From positions 1-43,185 of the forward strand of contig QHWY01000104.1 of the NCBI GenBank assembly GCA_003223875.1: 43,185 bases of DNA, written 5' to 3'. This document shows, one piece after another, positions 22,007-29,322 of the stretch. Below the pieces are notes generated by a model. It had not been told where the DNA came from and ran no database searches. It was given only the letters and a program-made list of their open reading frames with translations. A program made the translations under genes and the position numbers. Each line of letters starts with the position of its first letter. Position 1 is the stretch's first letter. The DNA is from Acidobacteriota bacterium. Its GTDB lineage: Bacteria > Acidobacteriota > Terriglobia > 20CM-2-55-15.

Positions 22007-23323
22007 ATGATCACTGCGCAAGCGGTTATCCAGAAAAAGAGAGACCGGGAAACACTGACATCATCGGAAATCTCTACTTTCCTGCGCGGTTACATGTCGT
22101 TGCAGATTGCGGATTATCAAGTCGCCGCCTGGCTGATGGCGGTCTATCTGAACGGCATGACCACCGACGAAACGCTGACCTTGACGCGTGAAATGCGGGA
22201 CTCAGGAACGGTTTTGAACTTGTCGTCCATCCCAGGAAAAAAGATCGATAAGCACAGTACCGGAGGCGTTGGAGACAAGACCTCGATGATGGTTACGCCT
22301 ATTGCGGCGGCTTGCGGTGTGACGGTGCCGATGATCACAGGCCGTGCTCTCGGACACACGGGCGGAACACTCGACAAGCTGGAGTCGATCCCCGGCTTTA
22401 ATGCGAAACCGTCGCCGGAAAGAATCATCGAGATATTGAAAAGTACCGGCGCCGTCATTATGGGGCAAACAGATGATTTGGCCCCGGCAGACCGGCGGAT
22501 CTACGCGCTGCGCGACGTGACCGCGACTGTCGAGTCGATTCCATTGATCACGGCAAGTATCTTGAGTAAGAAACTCGCCGAAGGGATCGACGGTCTGGTC
22601 ATGGACGTAAAGACCGGTTCGGGCGCGTTCATGCCGACCTTGAAGGCGGCAACAAGCCTTTCTCATTCCATCGTCGATGTCTGCCGGGCAATGAAGACGA
22701 AGATCGTCGTGTTGATCACCGATATGGAGCAGCCGCTGGGCCGTGCTATCGGAAATGCTCTTGAGATCCGCGAATGCATCGAATTTTTAAATGGCAGAAC
22801 TCCCGAGGATCTCGAAACGGTGACAATAGCGCTGGCAGCCCACATGATTCGCTTGGGTGGACAGGCTCGCTCGCTTGATCACGCCTCGAAGCTCGCATAC
22901 GAAGCCGTTTCAAAAGGTGAAGCCGCGAAGCGATTCCGGCACATCATTCGCGCTCAAGGCGGAGACGAGCGTGTTATGGATAACCCGGACCTGCTGCCGC
23001 GAGCCGCACACACCGAGGATTTTCGCGCGAAGACATCGGGGTTCGTCGTACGCTGCGACGCGAAACGTCTTGGCCTGGCATCGAATGCTCTTGGCGCGGG
23101 ACGCTATCGCGTGGAAGATCCCGTTGATCTCGCAGTTGGCATTTACTTAGACAAAAAGGTGGGTGACCGCGTGGTAAAAGGCGATGTGCTTTGCCGGATC
23201 CACTGGAATGATGAACAGCGGTTCTCCAGCGCAGTACGGCTGATCGAAGAAGCGTATGAAATCAAGAATCAGCGTCCACGACGGCGCCCGCTAATCCACG
23301 CCGTACTTAAAGGACAGAGATGA
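22007..23323 (+). CDS. pdp: Pyrimidine-nucleoside phosphorylase
   Basis: The 438-aa enzyme phosphorolyses uridine or thymidine to the base and (deoxy)ribose 1-phosphate. It shows the family signature KHSTGGVGDKTS (82-93), the base site around ITGRALGHTGGTLDKLE, KTGSGAFM, and the three-domain length typical of PyNP/DeoA. The start codon follows the nuclease stop without a gap and the end overlaps the purine nucleoside phosphorylase gene by 4 nt (ATGA), so it sits in one operon. PyNP versus thymidine phosphorylase (deoA) cannot be decided from visible motifs. Confidence 0.94.
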   Translation: MITAQAVIQKKRDRETLTSSEISTFLRGYMSLQIADYQVAAWLMAVYLNGMTTDETLTLTREMRDSGTVLNLSSIPGKKIDKHSTGGVGDKTSMMVTPIAAACGVTVPMITGRALGHTGGTLDKLESIPGFNAKPSPERIIEILKSTGAVIMGQTDDLAPADRRIYALRDVTATVESIPLITASILSKKLAEGIDGLVMDVKTGSGAFMPTLKAATSLSHSIVDVCRAMKTKIVVLITDMEQPLGRAIGNALEIRECIEFLNGRTPEDLETVTIALAAHMIRLGGQARSLDHASKLAYEAVSKGEAAKRFRHIIRAQGGDERVMDNPDLLPRAAHTEDFRAKTSGFVVRCDAKRLGLASNALGAGRYRVEDPVDLAVGIYLDKKVGDRVVKGDVLCRIHWNDEQRFSSAVRLIEEAYEIKNQRPRRRPLIHAVLKGQR

Positions 23324-24141
23324 AATTTGAATACGTAGAACAAGCTAAAAAATACTTGCTCGACAAGATGGGCTCCGAGCCTGAAATCGCGGTCATTATG
23401 GGAAGCGGTTTGTCGGCTCTGGATGAGATTCTGTCGGGACCGCAACGCATCCACTACGTATCGATTCCGTATTTTCCTGTCCCCAAGGTCGCGGGCCATC
23501 GGGGGCAGGTCGTTTACGGCAAAATCGGCAATCGTCAAATCGTGGTCTTAGAAGGACGCGTGCACTACTACGAAGGCAATACAATGGCGGAGGTCACCTT
23601 CTGCACGCGCGTTATCGGCCGGCTTGGGACCAAGATCTTGATCCTCACGAATGCTTCCGGCGCCATCAATCCGAATTTCGCGCGGGGAGATCTGATGATC
23701 ATTACGGATCACATCAATTTGGTCGGGGCGAATCCGCTGACGGGTCCGAATGAAGACCGTTGGGGGCCGCGGTTTGTCGATCAGACACAGGTCTACGATC
23801 CCGAACTTCGTCTGAAGCTCAAAGCTGCCGGCGAATATTGCGGCATCCATATGTGTGAAGGTGTTTACGCCGCAATGCCGGGCCCCACTTACGAAACGCC
23901 GGCGGAAATCCGATTTCTCCGCACCATTGGCGCCGATGCGGTCGGAATGTCGACGGTTCCTGAAGCCATTGTAGGCAAACACATGGGCATGAGGGTCGCA
24001 GGACTGTCCATGCTGGCCAACGTCGCCGCTGGAATTCTGGGAAAACCTATCGATCATTCCGAAGTGCTCGAGCTGGCCACCCAAATGAATGCCGATCTAG
24101 GTACGCTGCTGCAACGGTTCTTCGATACCCATGGATCCTGA
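23320..24141 (+). CDS. punA: Purine-nucleoside phosphorylase (trimeric, type I)
   Basis: The 273-aa enzyme releases hypoxanthine or guanine and ribose 1-phosphate from purine nucleosides. Diagnostic residues are the phosphate-binding MGSGLSALD and GHRGQVVYG, the base pocket NASGAI, PGPTYETPAEIR, and VGMSTVPE. The length matches the low-molecular-mass trimeric family. Its start overlaps the previous stop, and the cytidine deaminase gene starts 11 bp before its end. Confidence 0.95.
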   Translation: MKFEYVEQAKKYLLDKMGSEPEIAVIMGSGLSALDEILSGPQRIHYVSIPYFPVPKVAGHRGQVVYGKIGNRQIVVLEGRVHYYEGNTMAEVTFCTRVIGRLGTKILILTNASGAINPNFARGDLMIITDHINLVGANPLTGPNEDRWGPRFVDQTQVYDPELRLKLKAAGEYCGIHMCEGVYAAMPGPTYETPAEIRFLRTIGADAVGMSTVPEAIVGKHMGMRVAGLSMLANVAAGILGKPIDHSEVLELATQMNADLGTLLQRFFDTHGS

Positions 24142-24517
24142 ACTCATCGCAAAAGCGGCCGCCGCGCGCGAGAATGCTGTCGCTCCATATTCGGGATTCA
24201 AAGTAGGGGCCGCACTGGAAACGAAAGACGGACGGGTCTACGCCGGATGCAATATCGAGAATGTCTCTTATGGACTAACCGTCTGCGCCGAACGCGTGGC
24301 CTTGTGGAAAGCGCTAAGCGAAGGGGCTCGTGAATTTCGCCAAATCGTGACCGTCACCGATGCTCCTCGGGTAACGCCGCCGTGCGGCGCATGCCGGCAA
24401 TTGCTGTGGGAGTACTGCGGCGACATCCTCGTGGGCTTGCATTCACTAAGAGGCCTCGACGAAGAACATCGACTCGCGGAGTTGCTCCCTCACCCGTTTG
24501 ACCGCTTCCAGCTGTAG
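24131..24517 (+). CDS. cdd: Cytidine deaminase
   Basis: The 128-aa enzyme deaminates cytidine or deoxycytidine to uridine forms, feeding the pyrimidine phosphorylase encoded two genes upstream. Zinc ligands are C52 in TVCAERVAL with the proton-shuttle E54, and C85 and C88 in PPCGACRQ. Its ATG lies inside the punA 3' end. Its stop codon TAG is the TGTAG end of the palindromic repeat that follows, and the last residues (FDRFQL) may be altered from the ancestral end. Confidence 0.95.
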   Translation: MDPELIAKAAAARENAVAPYSGFKVGAALETKDGRVYAGCNIENVSYGLTVCAERVALWKALSEGAREFRQIVTVTDAPRVTPPCGACRQLLWEYCGDILVGLHSLRGLDEEHRLAELLPHPFDRFQL

Positions 24518-24616
24518 CGGCGGTCTACGACCGCCGACAGTCCAGCAGCGAGATCGCCGGAGGTCATTTCTTGAGCTGCGCGCTGTCGCGCTTGCGCTTG
24601 GCGGACCGCCGCTACA
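24513..24616. repeat. REP-like palindromic repeat, copy 2
   Basis: The ends TGTAGCGGCGGTC (24513-24525) and GACCGCCGCTACA (24604-24616) are perfect inverted 13-mers. The left arm contains GGCGGTCTACGACCGCC, and GAGATCGCCGG is shared with copy 1. It fills the gap between the convergent cdd and hpt genes and provides the cdd stop, so it may act as a two-way terminator or mRNA stabiliser. Confidence 0.85.
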
Positions 24617-24617
24617 G

Positions 24618-25139
24618 TCAATTCGGTTTCACGACGCCGATGTAAGGCAGGTTTCGATAGCGCTGCCGGTAATCGAGTCCGTAGCCCACAACAAACTTGT
24701 CTGGAATCTCAAAGCCGATGTACTTCAAGCCAATTTCAATGATTCGCCGGGCGCGCCGGTTCAACAGCGCGCAGACTTCGAGCGACTTCGGATTTCGGCT
24801 GCCCAGCGTGCGGAGGAGATATTTCAGCGTGAAACCAGTGTCAATGATGTCTTCGATGACAAGGACATCTTTACCGGCGATGTTTTCCTCGAGATCCTTC
24901 GTGATTCTGACGACTCCTTCACTGTCCTCTCCGTAACTGGAAATGGACAAGAAGTCCATTGAAAGCGGCAAGTCGATCTGACGCGCCAGATCTGTCGCGA
25001 AGAAAACCGAGCCGCGAAGGATGGAAACCAGGACGAGCTGGCGACCCGTATAATCTTTCGTGATTTCCCGCGCAAGTTCCCCGACGCGCGACCGAATCTG
25101 TTGCTCGTGGAAGAGGATTTCGAGTATCTCATCGGCCAT
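24618..25139 (-). CDS. hpt: Hypoxanthine phosphoribosyltransferase
   Basis: The 173-aa enzyme joins hypoxanthine or guanine to PRPP, completing purine salvage downstream of the neighbouring nucleoside phosphorylase. The PRPP motif is LVIEDIIDTGFTLKYL, with the flexible-loop SSYGEDSEG and the base region KYIGFEIPDKFVVGYGLDY. ATG 25139 gives the normal length; a TTG six codons upstream is less likely. It is convergent with the salvage operon across repeat copy 2. Confidence 0.95.
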   Translation of the reverse strand: MADEILEILFHEQQIRSRVGELAREITKDYTGRQLVLVSILRGSVFFATDLARQIDLPLSMDFLSISSYGEDSEGVVRITKDLEENIAGKDVLVIEDIIDTGFTLKYLLRTLGSRNPKSLEVCALLNRRARRIIEIGLKYIGFEIPDKFVVGYGLDYRQRYRNLPYIGVVKPN

Positions 25140-25436
25140 GGGTTGATCTTGACACAAAATGCCAGAGTGCTAGACTGAAACTAGGTCCCGAGAGATCCGA
25201 GTTTCAGTCAAAGTCGGACTCGAGAATATGGAGCAGGCTGCTGTTGACGTACCCTAGAAAAGTACCGAGGTGGCTCGTTACTGAAACGCCGAGCTGGGTA
25301 GTGATACCGAGCAGCTGAAGGTGATGGACGCCAGTCCGAAGCCCAAAGCGTCAAGGTGATTCAAGAAAACGTAGATCCGAGATGGACACCCGCCGCACGG
25401 CGAAGTTTGGCAAAACGTACGGGTCGCTCGGGGCCT
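25140..25436. other. 297-bp gene-free region with several hairpins
   Basis: No ORF with a start signal is seen. The plus strand holds a perfect 10-bp stem GACTGAAACT (25173-25182) with AGTTTCAGTC (25200-25209), a two-part hairpin AGCTG...CAGCT enclosing GGTA-GTGA-TACC (about 25302-25318), GACGC...GCGTC (about 25327-25351) and CGCC-GCAC-GGCG (about 25391-25402). Repeated words (GATCCGAG, ACTGAAAC, GTACC) occur. It might be an RNA gene, a decayed intron or a long hpt leader; direction is unknown. Confidence 0.35.
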
Positions 25437-26426
25437 TTATTTGCCGGATCCCCCATTGCCGTTTGATTCCTCGTCACCATTCCCGATCCCGTACTTCCAG
25501 ATCAGATTCTTGTAATCGCGCTCATAAAGAATTTTGATATTTACGTCCGGATAGAGTTCGCGAAGCATCCGAACTTTGCGGTTCTTTTTTGTGACGAGGC
25601 TTTGTTTCATCGTGGTCAATTCGATGAAAAGATCCAGATCCGGCAGATAAAAGTCCGGGGTGAACGCCTTCACGATGTTGTGATTTTCATCCCATTCAAT
25701 CGGGAACGTTTTGGGCTCGTACTGCCAACGAATCCGGTAAAAATCCATGACGCGCGCAAATTCGCGTTCGCTCTGGTGGGCAAAGTCGGGAAGCTTATCC
25801 TCGACGGGTTCAAGATCGGCCATCTGCGCGACGTCCAGTTTCGCCGTTAAGATTTCCTCCCGCAATTGCGCCGGCAGTTCCACAGGCCGCGCTTCAATTC
25901 CTTTCGCCTGAGCAGCCCTGACGATGATTTCTACAGCGACTTCATTCGAGAAGTGATCGATGTTCAGAACCAGATCGTAATGGGCGGGATCGCGCCAATC
26001 CTTGCCGTAAAGCGTACCGATGAATGTCTCTTTCTCGTGGTCTCGATCGGCAATTATTTTTTCCGCCTTCTGCCGGTCGACCTGAGCCGTTCGCATGACT
26101 CGGGCAATCCGATAAGGCAAAGGCGCTACGATTTGAACATGAAGAGAGGCAGCGACTCGGGCAAATAGAAACTGCGCTCCGCTGCCAAGGATCACAACAT
26201 GGTGCGCCGCTGCAAGTTCTGCGATCGCCGAACGCATCATTTCGTCATATACCCTGCGATTTTTTTTGATTCTGGAAAGCTGCTCGGTCCGGACGGGAAA
26301 CTGCTGGTCGATCACGATGTCCATCGCCGCTCGATCGATGAGCTGAAAGTTCAAAGCCTCCGCCGTGGCCGTCGCGATTTCGCGGCCGCCGCTGCCGGTC
26401 AGACGGGAAATCGTGATAATTGCCAT
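25437..26426 (-). CDS. Cytidylate-kinase-like protein fused to a PD-(D/E)XK-like domain
   Basis: The 329-aa protein has two parts. Residues 1-180 match the cytidylate kinase-like family (Cytidylate_kin_2): ITISRLTGSGGREIATATAEAL (in part) as P-loop (11-18), a helical lid with VMRTAQVDRQKAEKII and DLVLNID. Residues about 215-310 look like a PD-(D/E)XK nuclease-type module: SEREFARVMDFYRIRWQYEP, then FTPDFYLPDLDLFIELTTMK with P257-D258, E269 and T271 where lysine is usual (K274 nearby). Kinase activity on a nucleotide is possible but unproven, and the second part may bind rather than cut nucleic acid. It is not part of the hpt unit with certainty. Confidence 0.8.
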   Translation of the reverse strand: MAIITISRLTGSGGREIATATAEALNFQLIDRAAMDIVIDQQFPVRTEQLSRIKKNRRVYDEMMRSAIAELAAAHHVVILGSGAQFLFARVAASLHVQIVAPLPYRIARVMRTAQVDRQKAEKIIADRDHEKETFIGTLYGKDWRDPAHYDLVLNIDHFSNEVAVEIIVRAAQAKGIEARPVELPAQLREEILTAKLDVAQMADLEPVEDKLPDFAHQSEREFARVMDFYRIRWQYEPKTFPIEWDENHNIVKAFTPDFYLPDLDLFIELTTMKQSLVTKKNRKVRMLRELYPDVNIKILYERDYKNLIWKYGIGNGDEESNGNGGSGK

Positions 26427-26437
26427 AAGTGCCCAAG

Positions 26438-26446
26438 TGTTATAGT
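26438..26446 (+). promoter_or_regulatory. Extended -10 of the ROK kinase gene, overlapping a reverse -10
   Basis: TGTTATAGT ends 9 nt before ATG 26456; no Shine-Dalgarno. Read on the other strand the same bases give TATAAC, 12 nt before the divergent gene's ATG at 26426. The whole divergent gap is 29 bp. Confidence 0.5.
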
Positions 26447-26455
26447 CAGAAGTTT

Positions 26456-27379
26456 ATGTACCTCGGCCTCGATATTGGGGGCACGACAATCAAAGCGGGT
26501 CTGATCGATGAAGAGAATCGTGTACTGGAATCGCGCAAGGTGCCCACAGTCATTGATAATCTCGAGGGCTTCATTTCAAAACTAACAGAAGTGATCTGCG
26601 ATTTTCAAAAGTCCAGGCCCATCGACGCGGTAGGCATCGGCGTTCCCGGCCTTCGTTCTTCGAAGACGCACGTGATTGCGACCTCCCCGAATATTCCGTG
26701 TCTTGCAAATGTCAATTTAGAAAAAATGATGGCGGATCAGGTCCACCTCAGAGTCGTTACCGACAATGACGCCAACGCCGGAGCGTATGCTGAATTCGTT
26801 TGTGGTGCCGGGACCGGGCTGCAGCACCTTGCGTATTTGACTCTCGGGACCGGACTCGGATCGGGATTGATCTTAAATGGGAGCCTATACACCGGCGCAT
26901 CCGGATATGGCGGCGAATTTGGTCACACCGTGATCGATCCGAACGGACGCCTGTGCGCGTGTGGAAAACAAGGCTGCATTGAGACTGTCGCATCCGGTAC
27001 GGGAATTGTGACGACAGCGAGAGATAAACTCAGAACCGGACGTAACAGCCGGCTAAACGAAATTGCCCCGCCACTAACGGCCGAAAAAATCTACGACGCG
27101 GCGGTTCGCGGCGATGAAACGGCGCGCGAGGTGTTTGCCGACACGGGCCATTGGTTTGGCCTCGCGTGCGCGAATCTGATTAATTTGCTGAATCTCGAAA
27201 TGATAGTTATCGGCGGCGGCGTGATGGCATCGGGAGAGTTTCTACTAGGCAAGGCAATCGAAGTCGCAAGACACTACGCGTTCGCGTCATCGTTCGCCGA
27301 TTGCCAGATAGTACAATCAAGATTATGGCCGGATGCCGGCATGATTGGAGCAGCACTGTTGGCGCGCGACCGAGCATAA
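26456..27379 (+). CDS. ROK family sugar kinase (glucokinase-like)
   Basis: The 307-aa protein phosphorylates a hexose, probably glucose, using ATP. It has the N-terminal phosphate loop [14 protein letters not shown], the [11 protein letters not shown] catalytic segment (Asp base), [11 protein letters not shown], and the ROK zinc site [10 protein letters not shown] preceded by GHTVIDP. ATG 26456 is preferred because the family starts with LGLDIGG and a -10 element lies at the right distance. It is followed by lepA after 4 nt. Confidence 0.9.
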   Translation: MYLGLDIGGTTIKAGLIDEENRVLESRKVPTVIDNLEGFISKLTEVICDFQKSRPIDAVGIGVPGLRSSKTHVIATSPNIPCLANVNLEKMMADQVHLRVVTDNDANAGAYAEFVCGAGTGLQHLAYLTLGTGLGSGLILNGSLYTGASGYGGEFGHTVIDPNGRLCACGKQGCIETVASGTGIVTTARDKLRTGRNSRLNEIAPPLTAEKIYDAAVRGDETAREVFADTGHWFGLACANLINLLNLEMIVIGGGVMASGEFLLGKAIEVARHYAFASSFADCQIVQSRLWPDAGMIGAALLARDRA

Positions 27380-27383
27380 TCAA

Positions 27384-29183
27384 ATGCCCCTATCTCATAT
27401 CCGCAATTTTTCCATCATTGCTCATATCGATCATGGCAAGTCCACACTCGCCGACCGTTTACTCGAATTAACCGGGGCTCTCACAAAGCGTGAGATGTCG
27501 GCGCAGGTGCTCGACGCAATGGATTTGGAGCGCGAGCGCGGCATCACGATCAAAGCGAAAGCCGTGCGATTGAATTACCGTTCAAAGGACGGCAATGATT
27601 ACATCTTGAATTTGATCGATACGCCAGGCCACGTCGACTTCAGTTACGAAGTTTCGCGAAGCCTTGCAGCTTGCGAGGGCGCTCTTCTGGTTGTCGATGC
27701 ATCTCAAGGAGTAGAGGCGCAGACGCTCGCCAATACCTACCTGGCTCTCGATCATCATCTCGAGATCCTGCCGATCATCAATAAGATCGATCTTCCCGGC
27801 GCCGATGTGGGGCGAGCGCGCGAGCAACTGAATTCGATCATCGGAATGAATCCCGAGAATGCCTTGCTCATCAGCGCTAAGTATGGAAATGGCGTGGAGG
27901 AAGTTCTCGAATCGATCGTTAAACGAATTCCGGCTCCGAAAGGCGATCCTGATGCCCCCCTGAAAGCTCTCCTCTTCGATTCGTGGTTTGACGTGTATCG
28001 CGGCGTCCTTGTGTTGGTGCGTCTCATTGACGGCGAAGTCCATCCAGGAATGAAAATAAGGTTGATGTCCAACGGTCAGGTGTACCCGGTCGAAAGCGTT
28101 GGTGTGCTGACTCCCAAAATGAAGGAGGTCGATCGTCTTTTGGCGGGTGAGGTCGGGTACCTGATTGCGAATATCAAGGTCGTTGCCGACACCAAAATCG
28201 GGGATACGATCACAGAGCACGACAATCCCACGGCTACGCCGTTTCCAGGCTTTCAGGAAATCAAACCGATGGTTTTCGCCGGGCTCTATCCGGTCGAGCC
28301 CAACCAGTATGAAGCCCTGCGGGATGCTCTCGAAAAGCTGCGGCTGAACGACGCCTCATTCTTCTACGAACCGGAGACCTCGACTGCGCTCGGATTTGGT
28401 TTCCGATGCGGGTTTCTCGGACTGCTGCACATGGAAATCATTCAGGAGCGCCTCGAGCGGGAATTTGAGCTTTCCTTGATCACGACAGCCCCCGGCGTGC
28501 GATACCGGATTACGAGAACCAACGGCGATGTTGAGGAGATCGACAATCCCACAAAATTTCCCGAACCCCAGTTGATCGCCAAGATCGAGGAACCGATCAT
28601 CACGGCTCTGGTTCTCAGCACGGATGAATTCGTGGGAGCGATTTTGAAACTCGTCGAGGAAAAGCGCGGCGTTCAAAAAGGATTCGAATACGTTGCAGCC
28701 GGACGCGTCCTCTTCACCTACGAAATGCCTCTCAACGAGATTGTTTTGGATTTTTACGACCGGTTGAAGTCCGTCTCTCGCGGGTACGCGTCATTTGATT
28801 ATCACCCGGCCGGTTACCGAGAAGCCGACCTTGTAAGGTTGGATATCTTGGTCAGCGGCGAACCTGTCGACGCTCTCTCCTGGATCGTTCATCGTGATTT
28901 CTCCTATGCGCGCGGCAAGGCTCTTGTCGAAAAGATGAAAGAACTCATCCCGCGACAGATGTTTGAGGTCGCAATTCAGGCGGCCATCGGCCATCGGGTC
29001 ATTGCCAGAGAGACGATTCCCGCCATCCGAAAAAACGTTCTAGCCAAGTGTTATGGCGGGGATATTACTCGCAAACGCAAGCTGTTGGAGAAACAAAAAG
29101 AAGGAAAGCGTCGAATGAAACGCGTTGGGAAAGTGGACATCCCCCAAGAAGCTTTTCTCGCAGTCCTGAAAGTTGGGTCGTGA
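27384..29183 (+). CDS. lepA: Elongation factor 4 (LepA)
   Basis: The 599-aa ribosomal GTPase back-translocates stalled or mis-translocated ribosomes. It has the P-loop AHIDHGKST (13-21), [22 protein letters not shown] for guanine binding, EF-G-like domains II, III and V, and the LepA-specific C-terminal domain ([20 protein letters not shown], in part, ends with [11 protein letters not shown]). ATG 27384 matches the conserved start ([14 protein letters not shown]). It is in an operon with the ROK kinase. An AT-rich inverted repeat begins at its stop codon. Confidence 0.97.
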   Translation: MPLSHIRNFSIIAHIDHGKSTLADRLLELTGALTKREMSAQVLDAMDLERERGITIKAKAVRLNYRSKDGNDYILNLIDTPGHVDFSYEVSRSLAACEGALLVVDASQGVEAQTLANTYLALDHHLEILPIINKIDLPGADVGRAREQLNSIIGMNPENALLISAKYGNGVEEVLESIVKRIPAPKGDPDAPLKALLFDSWFDVYRGVLVLVRLIDGEVHPGMKIRLMSNGQVYPVESVGVLTPKMKEVDRLLAGEVGYLIANIKVVADTKIGDTITEHDNPTATPFPGFQEIKPMVFAGLYPVEPNQYEALRDALEKLRLNDASFFYEPETSTALGFGFRCGFLGLLHMEIIQERLEREFELSLITTAPGVRYRITRTNGDVEEIDNPTKFPEPQLIAKIEEPIITALVLSTDEFVGAILKLVEEKRGVQKGFEYVAAGRVLFTYEMPLNEIVLDFYDRLKSVSRGYASFDYHPAGYREADLVRLDILVSGEPVDALSWIVHRDFSYARGKALVEKMKELIPRQMFEVAIQAAIGHRVIARETIPAIRKNVLAKCYGGDITRKRKLLEKQKEGKRRMKRVGKVDIPQEAFLAVLKVGS

Positions 29184-29218
29184 AATTTCGAAATTGGACA
29201 AATCCAATTCGAAATTTC
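29182..29218. repeat. AT-rich inverted repeat at the lepA stop
   Basis: GAAATTTCGAAATTGGA (29182-29198) pairs with TCCAATTCGAAATTTC (29203-29218) across a 4-nt loop, with one unpaired A. The words TTTCGAA and CAATTTCGAAATT recur to 29265. It may end or stabilise the lepA mRNA. Confidence 0.7.
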
Positions 29219-29304
29219 GAATTTTCGGATTTGAGATCAGGATTTGTTCAATTTCGAAATTCCCCGAAACCTACAGGGCGAAACTGAGTTGCTTTCTGAC
29301 CCCC

Positions 29305-29313
29305 TGTTATAAT
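29305..29313 (+). promoter_or_regulatory. Extended -10 promoter of the PBP1A gene
   Basis: TGTTATAAT, a perfect extended -10, ends 9 nt before ATG 29323. No Shine-Dalgarno is present, so a leaderless or almost leaderless mRNA is predicted. Confidence 0.6.
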
Positions 29314-29322
29314 GGGTATGCC

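Noticed and set aside
25140..25436. Group II intron
   Set aside because: No reverse transcriptase and no domain V-like hairpin (GAGC...GTTC with AGC triad) could be found; kept only as a structured non-coding candidate.
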